Part shown: positions 13,283 through 21,862 of the stretch, piece by piece
Layout of the letters: each line of letters begins with the position of its first letter
How positions within the stretch are numbered: position 1 is the stretch's first letter
Position numbers and translations under genes: made by a program
IMG/VR virus record: IMGVR_UViG_3300025110_000009
Location: 1 to 64,000 of that record
DNA length: 64,000 nt
From: a virus
Strand: one strand, 5' to 3'
The notes under the pieces: generated by a model
The model's input: the letters and a program-made list of their open reading frames with translations, nothing else
Told to the model about the DNA's origin: nothing
Database searches by the model: none

Positions 13283-13641
13283 CTTGGTTTGAATTAGTTA
13301 AGTCTTCAGAAATGAAGGAGTTTGAAATGCTTGCTGAAAAGTATGCACAGCCTAACGATATGAAACACTTAGATTATCTTAGGAAGAAACATGGAAAGAG
13401 AAGCAATGAATTTTACGATTCTTTAGAAAAACAAATTACTAGTTATTTCAGCATTGCAGAAGGGTGGTCATCAATTGATGACATTGTTAAATCATTAAGG
13501 GAACAGAATCCGGGTCTAAAAGATAGTGATGAAAACTTAACTTCTTTCCTTAGAAAGAGATTAGAGAGTATGGATATTACAACTAAGCAGGAACGCGGTG
13601 TTGGGAGGAACGGAAAAAAGACATTTTATCGGGTGATATAA
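13279..13641 (+). CDS. Tagged protein 5, possible winged helix
   Basis: Tag MTWFELVKSS. The C-terminal 60 residues (WSSIDDIVKSLREQNPG to FYRVI) have helix, helix, recognition helix, then a beta wing ending in a Gly-rich turn and TFYRVI, as in winged-helix DNA-binding domains. The N-terminal 55 residues are helical. Inferred to be a DNA-binding protein; no target known. Confidence 0.65.
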   Translation: MTWFELVKSSEMKEFEMLAEKYAQPNDMKHLDYLRKKHGKRSNEFYDSLEKQITSYFSIAEGWSSIDDIVKSLREQNPGLKDSDENLTSFLRKRLESMDITTKQERGVGRNGKKTFYRVI

Positions 13642-13880
13642 TGGCAAGACAGTTTAGAAATCTTACAGCACAAGTAGAAGAAAAATTAGTAACAGAATTG
13701 TTTAATAACAAAGAACGCTTTTATTATAAGTTTTATTTAGAGAAGGATTCACCAAAAACAAAGGATTTAATTCGGGGATTAATGAGCGCATATTTAGAAG
13801 TTGGTGGAGTAAAGTCTGACAGGTTTAAGAAAACAATAAGACAAATACTAAGAGAGGAACTGGAATACAACAAATACTAA
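13641..13880 (+). CDS. Small helical basic protein without tag
   Basis: 79 residues, MARQFRNLTA onward, with several amphipathic helices and net positive charge. One of the few members of this operon with no W-tag. Start overlaps the previous stop (TAATG). Unknown function. Confidence 0.65.
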   Translation: MARQFRNLTAQVEEKLVTELFNNKERFYYKFYLEKDSPKTKDLIRGLMSAYLEVGGVKSDRFKKTIRQILREELEYNKY

Positions 13881-13893
13881 AAGAGGAAATGAC

Positions 13894-14205
13894 ATGAACT
13901 GGGAAACAATACTTAAATCAGATAGATGTGTTAAACCAGCAATGGATTATTTCAATAAACAGGTAGGCCCGTTGTTTGAAAAATATACTGCATATAGCAG
14001 AGAGAAAGAAGTTTTTGATTATGTGCAAGCAAGAGATGGAGATTTTGTTAAATACTTTTCAAAGTTGCAAGAAGCACTTAATCAAGCAAACCCAGAACCA
14101 AAAGCAAACAATTACAGAAGAATTTATTTAGATTCACTATCAAAAATTGTAAATGAGACAATGTTTATTTATGAGAACTGTACCGGAATGGAGGATTTAA
14201 GATGA
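13894..14205 (+). CDS. Tagged protein 6, small helical protein
   Basis: 103 residues; tag MNWETILKSD, the form closest to the ILKSD segment of the capsid protease. Helices throughout, with one Cys near each end. Ribosome site GAGG. No family recognised. Confidence 0.7.
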   Translation: MNWETILKSDRCVKPAMDYFNKQVGPLFEKYTAYSREKEVFDYVQARDGDFVKYFSKLQEALNQANPEPKANNYRRIYLDSLSKIVNETMFIYENCTGMEDLR

Positions 14206-14918
14206 AGTGGGAAGATATAATAAAGGTCAGAACTAAGGGGCCTGATGGTAAATGGAAGACTAAGGTTGAAAGGGACACCGAACTAGATAATAGGCGTGGA
14301 GGAGGCGGTGGCGGTGGTGGCCCAAATAGAGGAGGTCAGCCTTCAGCACCAGAAGACGATGAAGACCAGCCATACACCAAAGAAGGAGGAATGGCTGAAG
14401 ACGAGATAAGCCAAGTGTATCCTGTAACAATGGAAGAAGATGTTATGGTAGCAGAAAATGATGAGTTTTGTTGCGAGAAGGTTAAAGAATTTTTAACAGA
14501 GTATGTATTAGAGTCTACTATGGCTGACAATACTGCTGCTAACATAAAGAAAATTACCAACACTATTAGAAACATGAAATGTGGAACTATTAGTAATTTG
14601 TTTGAAAGCGAAAATCTTGAAGAAAAGAGTGCAAAACTTTTCGGTGTTGATTTATATGCGATGACACCAAAAGATGAAAGTGAGAGGCCAAGCATGGATG
14701 ACATTATAGAACAATGGCAAGATTGTGTAGACCTTTATTCTCCACTAAAGGACACTAACGACCTTAAACCACATCAGGTAGGAGTAGGACATATAACTGA
14801 AGGAGAGATGAAACCTTCTGAAAGGTATAGGGAAGAACATAGAGATTGGAAAGATGCTGTTGTAAGTCCAAGAAAAAAGATACCCAGAAGAAAGCCAGCA
14901 AAAAGGGGATGGGATTGA
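14202..14918 (+). CDS. Tagged protein 7 with Gly-rich linker and CCE domain
   Basis: 238 residues. Tag MKWEDIIKVR, then a flexible linker with an eight- to nine-Gly run at about residues 34-42, an acidic stretch, then a helical Cys domain (FCCEKVKEFLTEYV to IIEQWQDCVDLY) like that at 12541, and a basic C-terminus (RKKIPRRKPAKRGWD). The layout tag, linker, domain, basic tail suggests an internal DNA-binding virion protein. Function unknown. Confidence 0.75.
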   Translation: MKWEDIIKVRTKGPDGKWKTKVERDTELDNRRGGGGGGGGPNRGGQPSAPEDDEDQPYTKEGGMAEDEISQVYPVTMEEDVMVAENDEFCCEKVKEFLTEYVLESTMADNTAANIKKITNTIRNMKCGTISNLFESENLEEKSAKLFGVDLYAMTPKDESERPSMDDIIEQWQDCVDLYSPLKDTNDLKPHQVGVGHITEGEMKPSERYREEHRDWKDAVVSPRKKIPRRKPAKRGWD

Positions 14919-15578
14919 ATGAATTGGTTTGAGTTAATTGAAAAACAGGAGTTCACAAAAAAACAAATTAATAAGTTTCTTAGTGGAGGACATGGGAAGC
15001 CGAATCGTTGGGGGGATTTAACTAAATTTATTGTAGCAGTAAGTAAGGAAGATAAGAAGGCAGGAGGGGTTCTTTTTAATTGGATTAAATTTGACACTTT
15101 ATCAGACAAAATGTTACAACGAACTAAAGATGATGTTTCTCCTAAAGAAATAAAGGCTGATTTTTTCAAACCAAAAGTCATTCCTTTTTTCCTAGAGACA
15201 CATGGAAAGCACGGTAAATCTGCGGGAGAAGGAATTATGAATCAATGGGTTAGAGGTGACATGACGGATGATGCAGTTGAAAGAATTAATAGAAACTTAG
15301 AATGGATGGGTGCGCCGGAAATGAAGGTTGTAGGAAACGAGGGATTTGAATTTTTTAATGATGCACATATAAAAGCATACCATGAGGCTATGGGCTTTAA
15401 AGAAGAAGTAAAACAAGAACCTACTAATGTGATGATTATTGAAATAAAGAGTGATAATCCTGAAAACGTTTTTAAACCCATTCCCCCAGAAGTAGAAGGA
15501 GATAAATATAAAATTAATTTTTATACAAAGCACCCATTATATTCTAAAATTAAAACAGCAATAAAGGAGTATAATTAA
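14919..15578 (+). CDS. Tagged protein 8, 219 residues
   Basis: Tag MNWFELIEKQ. The body has alternating helices and strands, with THGKHGKSAGEG near residues 91-102 and a C-terminal alpha/beta part (NVMIIEIKSDNPEN, KYKINFYTKHP). HGKSAG recalls the HGKSxG block of the array proteins, but the surroundings do not match and I treat it as chance. No family recognised. Confidence 0.7.
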   Translation: MNWFELIEKQEFTKKQINKFLSGGHGKPNRWGDLTKFIVAVSKEDKKAGGVLFNWIKFDTLSDKMLQRTKDDVSPKEIKADFFKPKVIPFFLETHGKHGKSAGEGIMNQWVRGDMTDDAVERINRNLEWMGAPEMKVVGNEGFEFFNDAHIKAYHEAMGFKEEVKQEPTNVMIIEIKSDNPENVFKPIPPEVEGDKYKINFYTKHPLYSKIKTAIKEYN

Positions 15579-15579
15579 T

Positions 15580-15795
15580 ATGTGGTTTAATTTATTCAAA
15601 AGCGACTATAAAATTCGCTCGCAGACTCTTACTAAAAACTTCGATATTCCTACAGACTTTGTAAATACATTCGGGTTTCAAAGAACCGACCCGCTAGGAG
15701 TTCTAATTAAAGAAAAGGAAAAAGAAGTTTGGATACTACACAATCCAGATAGCGAATACTATGAAGATTTAATAACGGAAGTGAACAGATTATGA
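15580..15795 (+). CDS. Tagged protein 9, 71 residues
   Basis: Tag MWFNLFKSD at the extreme N-terminus, then a small alpha/beta body (FGFQRTDPLGVLIKEKEKEV). Ribosome site AAAGGAG. Next gene overlaps by four bases. Unknown function. Confidence 0.7.
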   Translation: MWFNLFKSDYKIRSQTLTKNFDIPTDFVNTFGFQRTDPLGVLIKEKEKEVWILHNPDSEYYEDLITEVNRL

Positions 15796-16013
15796 AGTGG
15801 TGGAATATAATTAAAGAAGGTGGAGCAATATTATCCTCAGGTGGAGGAACTGATGCTTTATTCAATATATCCTATGGGGGAAAAAAGAAAGATTGTAATT
15901 GCGGCGGAGATTGTAAATGCGATATGGAAAAGGTAATACCGTTGGCGGGTGCTGCTTTGGCAGGGACGGCAGGATTAATGTCAACACATGAAGATAATCG
16001 TAAGGAGGAATAA
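15792..16013 (+). CDS. Tagged protein 10, Cys-rich with hydrophobic helix
   Basis: Tag MKWWNIIKEG. CNCGGDCKCD at about residues 35-44 could bind metal, and residues 49-64 (IPLAGAALAGTAGLM) form a short hydrophobic segment that could insert in a membrane. A tagged protein with a membrane-active helix would fit a role during genome delivery. That is an inference. Confidence 0.65.
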   Translation: MKWWNIIKEGGAILSSGGGTDALFNISYGGKKKDCNCGGDCKCDMEKVIPLAGAALAGTAGLMSTHEDNRKEE

Positions 16014-16014
16014 T

Positions 16015-17202
16015 ATGGCTAAAGAGAAGAAGTCCTCAACAGTAGTTAATATTGATGGTTCTCAAGGAACCCAAACATTTGATTCTTCTAAGTTTAAAGA
16101 TGCATATGAAGGTTGGAAGACTGAATGTGAGTCTGCGAAAGGAGATGCTTTAGGTATAACTTCTGATAAAACATTACTCGATTTAGTTGCAAGTCATGGT
16201 GAGTTGGAAGTATCTAGGAATAAGGAAAACGAAATACCTGACGGTGGACATAACATAATTAAATTACTAGATGATATGTTAGAGATGAATGAGGCTATAA
16301 CAGAACAAGATAAAAAGGAAGTCACTAAAGTATATGTAAAATTAAAAAATATGCGAGACACAAAAGATGACCCTAGAAACATTATATTTACTATTCCTAA
16401 TTGGGCTGAAGTCAATAGAAGCAATGCAGATTATGATGAGGAAGAAGATGTTGTTGAAGTCTATGGACATTACAGAACAGATGACTATGTTAAATATAGA
16501 AATCTAAAGGCTAAAATATTTGGCGGTAAAGAGGAGCCTATAAAAGCAGTTTCTTCAGATTGGTATAATACTGCTGAAAACCAAGCAGAGCCTCCAATGT
16601 GGCAAGCGTTCTTTGCAGGTAGTGGAGATTTGTATGAAGTTAAAAAGATGCTTATTCGCAAGAAGGTGTTAATCCAAAACGGATTGCTTCATGTTTTAAG
16701 TGAAGTAGTCAAAGCACTAGAAGAAGATGTTAGTTTTGAACATCTTAAACTTAAGATTGTAGATACAGGTAAAGGAACTACTGCGGCAGAACTAATGCAA
16801 ATAGACGCAGTTAAAGACTATGTTGCTGAAATGATTGGAGATAAAAATAATCCCGGTTGGGGAATGAATAAAACAACAGGTATGTTTAGGGATTCTCATG
16901 CACATGGTAGATTAAAAGCATTTACTTTTATTGACATAGGTTTAAAGGACAGTAAGACTGTTAAGAGAATAGCAGACTATGATAAATTCATTGGTGAGGT
17001 AAAGGGTATTTCACTTAATATTACAAGAAGGCAGATGAAAAATCTTGCGATTCTATCTGGGCATTGTAAGAGAACCCCCGGAAAAGAAACAGTATTTATG
17101 CCGGGTCTGGTAGAGAAAAAGGAAGTTCCAAAGAAAAAGTCTGCACCTAAGAAAAAGAACACTAAGGTAAAGAAAAGTTGGGAGAGTGTATTAGCATGGT
17201 AA
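16015..17202 (+). CDS. Large protein with the tag at its C-terminus
   Basis: 395 residues from ATG 16015 (GGAGGAATAAT upstream). The N-terminus has no tag. The body is helical and acidic, followed by a Lys/Pro linker (KKEVPKKKSAPKKKNTKVKK), and the protein ends SWESVLAW, very like the N-terminal tags (compare NWESILKAT at 18788). No catalytic motif is seen. A C-terminal copy of the same signal suggests the tag works as an independent docking peptide. Confidence 0.75.
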   Translation: MAKEKKSSTVVNIDGSQGTQTFDSSKFKDAYEGWKTECESAKGDALGITSDKTLLDLVASHGELEVSRNKENEIPDGGHNIIKLLDDMLEMNEAITEQDKKEVTKVYVKLKNMRDTKDDPRNIIFTIPNWAEVNRSNADYDEEEDVVEVYGHYRTDDYVKYRNLKAKIFGGKEEPIKAVSSDWYNTAENQAEPPMWQAFFAGSGDLYEVKKMLIRKKVLIQNGLLHVLSEVVKALEEDVSFEHLKLKIVDTGKGTTAAELMQIDAVKDYVAEMIGDKNNPGWGMNKTTGMFRDSHAHGRLKAFTFIDIGLKDSKTVKRIADYDKFIGEVKGISLNITRRQMKNLAILSGHCKRTPGKETVFMPGLVEKKEVPKKKSAPKKKNTKVKKSWESVLAW

Positions 17203-17852
17203 AGCGAAGAAGATGTAAATTATGTAATCACGAAGAACGTGATGACTTAGAAGCACAATTAGAAACAATGGCAATTACTGCCGATGACTTAGATAACAGA
17301 ATGGATTGGCCTAGCGGCACAACTGCAAGGCATCATAGAAACCATATGGGGGATTATGTAGATGCTTCTAATCCTCGGTGTAGTTTCTGCATACATGAGT
17401 TAAGAGGTGAATTAGAACAGCAACTACATAGTGGTGCTGTTACACCCAAAGGCGTGTCTATGCTTTTGAAATGTTCAGAAGAACAGGTAAAGAGGCACAT
17501 GAGGAAACATCTTCAGCCATTGGTTCAGAAGGCGGCGGCAAGTATTATAGCCGTGAAAGAGGTAGACGAGATAGACAGTCTATCGAAGAACATAACCCGT
17601 TTGGAGCAAAAGATTGATGTTCTCTTTGAAGAGGACGAATTGCATCCAAAATATATTGATAGTTTGACCAAGTTGGCAAAAGAAATTAGGGAAAGTCTGA
17701 GATACTTAATGGAATTTAAAGGCAAGTTAGTTCACAAGAGACAGGATACAATCATAGTAGCGCAAATGCAGATTGTTCAAGAAGTATTAGCACAGAATCA
17801 TCCACAAGTTTGGTTAGATGTAAAACAAAAGATGGAGGAGAAAATGCAATGA
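17196..17852 (+). CDS. Candidate small terminase subunit with two zinc/HTH modules
   Basis: 218 residues from ATG 17196. Two tandem modules begin CKLCNHEERDDLEAQL and CSFCIHELRGELEQQL; each is followed by a helix-turn-helix-like stretch ending in His pairs (ARHHRNH; VKRHMRKH). This Cys2-HTH-His2 pattern is common in phage small terminase and packaging-site proteins. The remainder is a long helical region (DSLSKNITRLEQKIDVLFEE) suited to oligomerisation. It lies 11 kb before the large subunit, so the assignment rests on the fold pattern. No tag. Confidence 0.55.
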   Translation: MVKRRRCKLCNHEERDDLEAQLETMAITADDLDNRMDWPSGTTARHHRNHMGDYVDASNPRCSFCIHELRGELEQQLHSGAVTPKGVSMLLKCSEEQVKRHMRKHLQPLVQKAAASIIAVKEVDEIDSLSKNITRLEQKIDVLFEEDELHPKYIDSLTKLAKEIRESLRYLMEFKGKLVHKRQDTIIVAQMQIVQEVLAQNHPQVWLDVKQKMEEKMQ

Positions 17853-18295
17853 GTTGGAAAAACATATTAAAAGCACCTTTTACTGAGCCTGACGATTATG
17901 GACAAGTTCACCCTACAGAAGATACTAACCCCGCTATTAAGCAAGCATTTCAAGATGGACTAAGACAAATACAAATAAATGTAGACGGTTTAATGGATAA
18001 CTGGAAAGAACAATCAGAAATGTTAATAGAAGAAATAGAGGAGTTAGAGTCTCAAGAATACAAAGCCTTCTTTTTAAAGAAACCATTTATAAGAAATAAA
18101 ATTAAGAAACTAAAAGAGCAAGTTTATCAACTTGCGAGAGGCATGAATAGACCGAGTAAGGAACGAATAACAACTGATTATAGAAACAACTTGGCAACTC
18201 AGTTAGAAAACACAGAACATAGAATCTTTCTTGCAAAACACCAGAAACTCCTAAAAGATTTAGTAGACGAAATTAGGGGGGATAGTGAAGAATGA
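17849..18295 (+). CDS. Tagged protein 11, coiled coil
   Basis: 148 residues from ATG 17849 (GGAGGAG upstream). Tag MSWKNILKAP. Residues 45-148 are a nearly continuous charged helix (EQSEMLIEEIEELESQEYKA), likely coiled coil. The longer frame from 17810 is ignored because it lies in the preceding gene. Unknown function. Confidence 0.7.
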   Translation: MSWKNILKAPFTEPDDYGQVHPTEDTNPAIKQAFQDGLRQIQINVDGLMDNWKEQSEMLIEEIEELESQEYKAFFLKKPFIRNKIKKLKEQVYQLARGMNRPSKERITTDYRNNLATQLENTEHRIFLAKHQKLLKDLVDEIRGDSEE

Positions 18296-18810
18296 TAGAA
18301 GAATGGTTTAATATATTTAAAATGCCGTTTGTGGCTGATAAGTTTGGTAATCAAACATGGGTTTCACCAAAAACAATAGAGCAACAGAATGAAGAAAAAA
18401 GAAAACTTGAAGAACAAAAAATAACGGACGCTAATGCAAGAGAAGCAGCAAATCAAAAGTATAGGGAAGAACAAGCAAAAATACCCTATACTGGTGGTGC
18501 GCGACCAATGCCTACTGCTCCCGGTAAATTTACTGATAGACAAGCATGGCAAAAACAAATGGGTGCAAGGAAGGTTTCTGATAGAAGCACTACTGCCCAA
18601 ACAATGCCTAAAACATCTCACCCAACTAAACAAAGGGTTGCAGCAGGTTTCAAGGCAATAGGTGACACTAGGGCAGCAGAAGCAAAAGAGGCTGCTAGGC
18701 CTATGACTCAAGGAGACATGGCTAATGCTAAGAACGAAATTAATCAACAAATACAAGCATTACAAGCAGAACTGAGGAATTTACAGAATGCACAACCACA
18801 ACAACAATAA
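18292..18810 (+). CDS. Tagged protein 12, disordered Ala/Gln-rich
   Basis: 172 residues. Tag variant MIEEWFNIFKMP. The middle is a low-complexity charged helix followed by a disordered Pro/Thr/Ala region. The end is a Gln-rich helix (NEINQQIQALQAELRNLQNAQ). No domain recognised. Overlaps the next gene by 23 bases. Confidence 0.7.
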   Translation: MIEEWFNIFKMPFVADKFGNQTWVSPKTIEQQNEEKRKLEEQKITDANAREAANQKYREEQAKIPYTGGARPMPTAPGKFTDRQAWQKQMGARKVSDRSTTAQTMPKTSHPTKQRVAAGFKAIGDTRAAEAKEAARPMTQGDMANAKNEINQQIQALQAELRNLQNAQPQQQ

Positions 18811-19576
18811 CTGGGAATCTATATTAAAAGCCACTTGCGTAAAATGCAAGCGGCAATATAGAGGCGTAGGTGCAGAAGTTCCTAAAGTTAATGGTGAATA
18901 TATCTATAACATCCCATACAAAAGAAGACAACAAATTGCTAGGGAGTGGAAAAACTTAGGATTAGAAGGACAACCAACTCCAAGAGTATGTAGAGAATGT
19001 GCGCCTAAAGTTACTAGAGAGGCATTAGAAAGAGAAGGCATGGAGGTTCATCCTGCTTCTTGGAGGCACGCAACTAAAAATGTGAATGTTTGCGATAGTT
19101 GTAAAGAAGTATGGTTAAGAAATCATGGAACTCAAATGGATAGTTTTCCAGAAATGTGGGTTAAGTTAACAAATGATAATACAATTTGTGATTATGTTAA
19201 AAATGAAGAAGGAGATACTAGGCGCATTAAACAGAAGAAACTTCGTGGTGGTGCAGTAATGAAATCAATGGAAGAGATATTAGCCAAAGAAGATGAAATG
19301 GCATACTTTTATCATCCTGATGAGCATAGGTGGGGAACACCAGAATATATAAAAGAACAAGAGGCGAATAAAAGGAAAGACGGTAAAGAATGGGCAAGGG
19401 TTCCTAGAAAGAAATTACCTGCTGATGCCAAAGTAACAGATAAAATGAAATATCATATAGATACTGTTCTTAGAGGTCTTGCTTTTATTACATCCAGCAC
19501 ATTGGTTGGGCCAAAAGACAGTAAATTTTTATTAGATACAGAAGTTATATTAAGAGACATTTTAGAGGAAGAATAA
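18788..19576 (+). CDS. Tagged protein 13, multi-zinc protein
   Basis: 262 residues. The tag is preceded by an Asn/His run: MHNHNNNNWESILKAT. Three Cys pairs follow: CVKC (about residues 17-20), CREC (about 63-66) and CDSC (about 97-100), indicating one or two zinc sites in the first 110 residues. The rest is helical and basic. Probably nucleic-acid or protein binding; not assignable further. Confidence 0.7.
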   Translation: MHNHNNNNWESILKATCVKCKRQYRGVGAEVPKVNGEYIYNIPYKRRQQIAREWKNLGLEGQPTPRVCRECAPKVTREALEREGMEVHPASWRHATKNVNVCDSCKEVWLRNHGTQMDSFPEMWVKLTNDNTICDYVKNEEGDTRRIKQKKLRGGAVMKSMEEILAKEDEMAYFYHPDEHRWGTPEYIKEQEANKRKDGKEWARVPRKKLPADAKVTDKMKYHIDTVLRGLAFITSSTLVGPKDSKFLLDTEVILRDILEEE

Positions 19577-19577
19577 T

Positions 19578-19874
19578 ATGAGTTGGGATAAAGCACTTAA
19601 GACGGTTAGACAACCAGAAGATATGGAAGATAAGAAGACTTGTGCTTTATGTGGTAAACCCTATGAGGGATTTGGGAACAATGGTAAGCCTTTATGTGAT
19701 GGCAGAGTTTGTGATGAGTGTAATAGATTTGTAGTATTGTATAGACTTAAAATGGTTCAAGATAAATTACCTAAAATGAAAAAGCCAAGTTTTGTTAGTG
19801 ACCCTAAGAGCGATACAGATGCTCAATTTTTTGATTCCTCATGGCAACATAAGTTAAGACAAGAGGAGAGGTGA
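19578..19874 (+). CDS. Tagged protein 14, zinc finger
   Basis: 98 residues. Tag MSWDKALKTV. CALC and CDEC flank a Gly-rich turn with an extra Cys, a compact zinc ribbon as in the protein at 18788. The C-terminus is disordered. Its ribosome site GAGGAAGAA lies at the end of the previous gene. Confidence 0.7.
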   Translation: MSWDKALKTVRQPEDMEDKKTCALCGKPYEGFGNNGKPLCDGRVCDECNRFVVLYRLKMVQDKLPKMKKPSFVSDPKSDTDAQFFDSSWQHKLRQEER

Positions 19875-19878
19875 TTTA

Positions 19879-20160
19879 ATGGAAGAATGGTTTGATATAG
19901 TTAAACTAAGAGCGCATCGAGGTAAAGATACCAGAAGGGGCGATAAAATAATAAGAACACAAGTTTGGAAGATGCTTACAAGAATGGGTCTTGAAAACAT
20001 TGTTTCAGATGTGAATGTAATGAGAAGAACAAAAGAAGTAGTTCTTACTACAGATAGAAACGATATGGGATTAGTGATTGGTCGCAGAGGAGCCAACCTA
20101 AAAAACATTGAAAGAAGATTAAAGAATTGGTCTGTAAAGGCCGAACCCGCATTAAGATAG
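19879..20160 (+). CDS. Tagged protein 15, KH-type RNA-binding domain
   Basis: 93 residues. Tag variant MEEWFDIVKLR, then a basic segment, then a KH domain: strand VVLTTDR, helix start GLVIGRRGANLKNIERRL with the GxxG loop (GRRG) at about residues 68-71, and a final strand. KH domains bind single-stranded RNA or DNA; this form resembles the type II KH of S3/NusA-like proteins. It has a GGTGATTTAATG start. A capsid-targeted KH protein would be unusual. Confidence 0.75.
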   Translation: MEEWFDIVKLRAHRGKDTRRGDKIIRTQVWKMLTRMGLENIVSDVNVMRRTKEVVLTTDRNDMGLVIGRRGANLKNIERRLKNWSVKAEPALR

Positions 20161-20168
20161 GTGATTTA

Positions 20169-21317
20169 ATGAATGCAACGGCTGCTTGGTTTGAAATGTG
20201 TAAGGCATCAGAAGACTTTGCTTTCGGTGGAAAACATAATCCTAAAAATGTACCTAAGACTGTTGACCGCTTTGAAGAATCAGGTAGTAAAAACAGAGCA
20301 GCAGAAAGTAAAATAAGACAAGAAGCCCATAAAAAGAGACAGTCACAAGCAGCAAAAGATAAAGTAACTGATGCTAGAGCCTTTGCAGATAATATGGTTC
20401 AAGAAAGACTTACAAAGCCCGCAGAAGAAGCAAGAAAGAAAAGGCAAGCAGCAGCAAAGACGAAGGTTTTAGCCCGAAGAAAGGCTCAAAAGACTAAAGA
20501 AGAAGCAGCAAGAAAGAAAAAGTTAGAAGAAGAAAAAGCAACAAGGGCTAAACAATCATCAAGAGTTGCTAGAGATAGAAGGGCTGCAACAGATGCTGCT
20601 AGGGCTGCTGCTTCAGAAGAACGCGGTGTAAACAGAAAGAAGACATTAAGGGGTGTAGATGCATTTGCAGATAGAGTAATTAGCGGAAAAACAAGACCTA
20701 AGACTAAAGAAGAAGCACGCGAAAGAATGGCAGCAGACAAAAAAAGAAAAGACGAAAACAGGGCGGCGGGTAAAGACCATTTAGGACAAGGAGTGCGCCA
20801 ACAAGAAAGACAATTATTAGAAGACCCAAGGCTACAAGGTATTGGCAATTGGAGAGGAGATAGAATGATGGCAAGACACAGGCTTAGAACAGGTGCTAGA
20901 GCAGTTCCCGATGAAAACCGACTTGAAACTAGAAGAGAAACATTAGGTAGAAATTGGAAAAAGGTAATGGGTAAAGACAAAGGCAATGTTCAGCCTACTT
21001 TAAGTATGAGAGAAGGCTACAAAGTAAATCAACCTCTAGCAGCAGTACCAGAAGCACAAAGAAAGGAGTCAAATCAGAAACACATAGATAGATTACAAGC
21101 AGATGTAGATTCAGGTAAAGCCTCTGAACAAACTGCTAGATTATTAGAATCTATGATACAAGAAAGAGATAAAGAAGCAGATAAAACTACTGAAGCACAG
21201 CGAGAACAGAGACATAAAGATGTGACAGACCAACAAGGAAAGTTAATTGATGTTCTTACCGGCTTACAAGAGGCTTTAGAGAACCAAAAGACTACTGATA
21301 TAAACACGGAGGCATAA
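20169..21317 (+). CDS. Tagged protein 16, highly charged coiled coil
   Basis: 382 residues from ATG 20169 (GGTGATTTA site). Tag variant MNATAAWFEMCKAS. The body is Lys/Arg/Ala/Glu-rich, mostly long charged helices (KKRQAAAKTKVLARRKAQKT), with a repeating 'ARAFADNMVQERL'/'VDAFADRVISGKT' theme at about residues 66 and 168. Very basic and extended, as expected of an internal DNA-condensing virion protein. No catalytic domain. Confidence 0.75.
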   Translation: MNATAAWFEMCKASEDFAFGGKHNPKNVPKTVDRFEESGSKNRAAESKIRQEAHKKRQSQAAKDKVTDARAFADNMVQERLTKPAEEARKKRQAAAKTKVLARRKAQKTKEEAARKKKLEEEKATRAKQSSRVARDRRAATDAARAAASEERGVNRKKTLRGVDAFADRVISGKTRPKTKEEARERMAADKKRKDENRAAGKDHLGQGVRQQERQLLEDPRLQGIGNWRGDRMMARHRLRTGARAVPDENRLETRRETLGRNWKKVMGKDKGNVQPTLSMREGYKVNQPLAAVPEAQRKESNQKHIDRLQADVDSGKASEQTARLLESMIQERDKEADKTTEAQREQRHKDVTDQQGKLIDVLTGLQEALENQKTTDINTEA

Positions 21318-21318
21318 T

Positions 21319-21669
21319 ATGAGTTGGGAAGATGTAATTAAAAGACAAGCCTTGGTGAATCACAGTAATAATGCGAAGTGGAATAGGCTCTCTGGACTTA
21401 TAACATCAGTAGATACTCAGTTATCAAATCTAAAACGGGTAGTAAGGGGCAAGAAAGATAGGCAGCATGATATAAGCGTACAGGCAATTGAAGACAAATG
21501 GTTAGATAAAATAAATAGCAGCCTTATGAAATTCGCATATGCACTAGAGGCACATAAAAAGCACATGGATAAACCAAAGAAGCCTATGCCATTACCACCA
21601 AAGGTTACAATGACTCCACGACCAGAAGGAGAACAAACTCAATTAACTGATTTGTGGGATAAAACTTAA
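21319..21669 (+). CDS. Tagged protein 17
   Basis: 116 residues. Tag MSWEDVIKRQ, then helices forming a probable hairpin (KWNRLSGLITSVDTQLSNLK), then a Pro-rich disordered tail (KPKKPMPLPPKVTMTPRP). GGAGG upstream. Unknown function. Confidence 0.7.
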   Translation: MSWEDVIKRQALVNHSNNAKWNRLSGLITSVDTQLSNLKRVVRGKKDRQHDISVQAIEDKWLDKINSSLMKFAYALEAHKKHMDKPKKPMPLPPKVTMTPRPEGEQTQLTDLWDKT

Positions 21670-21682
21670 GAAGGAAACAAAC

Positions 21683-21862
21683 ATGAGTTGGAAGAAATCA
21701 TTACTTAAAGAAGACAAAGGCTTGGGTGATACCATAGAAAGAATTACAACTGCTACAGGTATTAAGAAAGCAGTTTACGCAATCAATGAAGTAAGAGGCA
21801 AAGGCTGCGGTTGCGATGAGAGAAAGAAGAAATTAAATGAGAGGTTTTCATATGGCGAATAA
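21683..21862 (+). CDS. Tagged protein 18, 59 residues
   Basis: A small gene with tag MSWKKSLLKEDKG. The tag ends in LLKED, linking it to the LLKED/ILKED ends of the proteins at 34247 and 36305. The body is a helix ending in CGCDERKKK. AAGGAA precedes the ATG. It overlaps the next gene by 11 bases. Confidence 0.65.
   Translation: MSWKKSLLKEDKGLGDTIERITTATGIKKAVYAINEVRGKGCGCDERKKKLNERFSYGE

Noticed and set aside
14919-15578. Homology of the HGKSAG segment to the array proteins
   Set aside because: Only the short tetrapeptide is shared; the other two diagnostic blocks are missing.
17342-17349. CCATATGG inside the small-terminase-like gene
   Set aside because: Single copy in coding sequence (His-Met-Gly context) without flanking inverted repeats.
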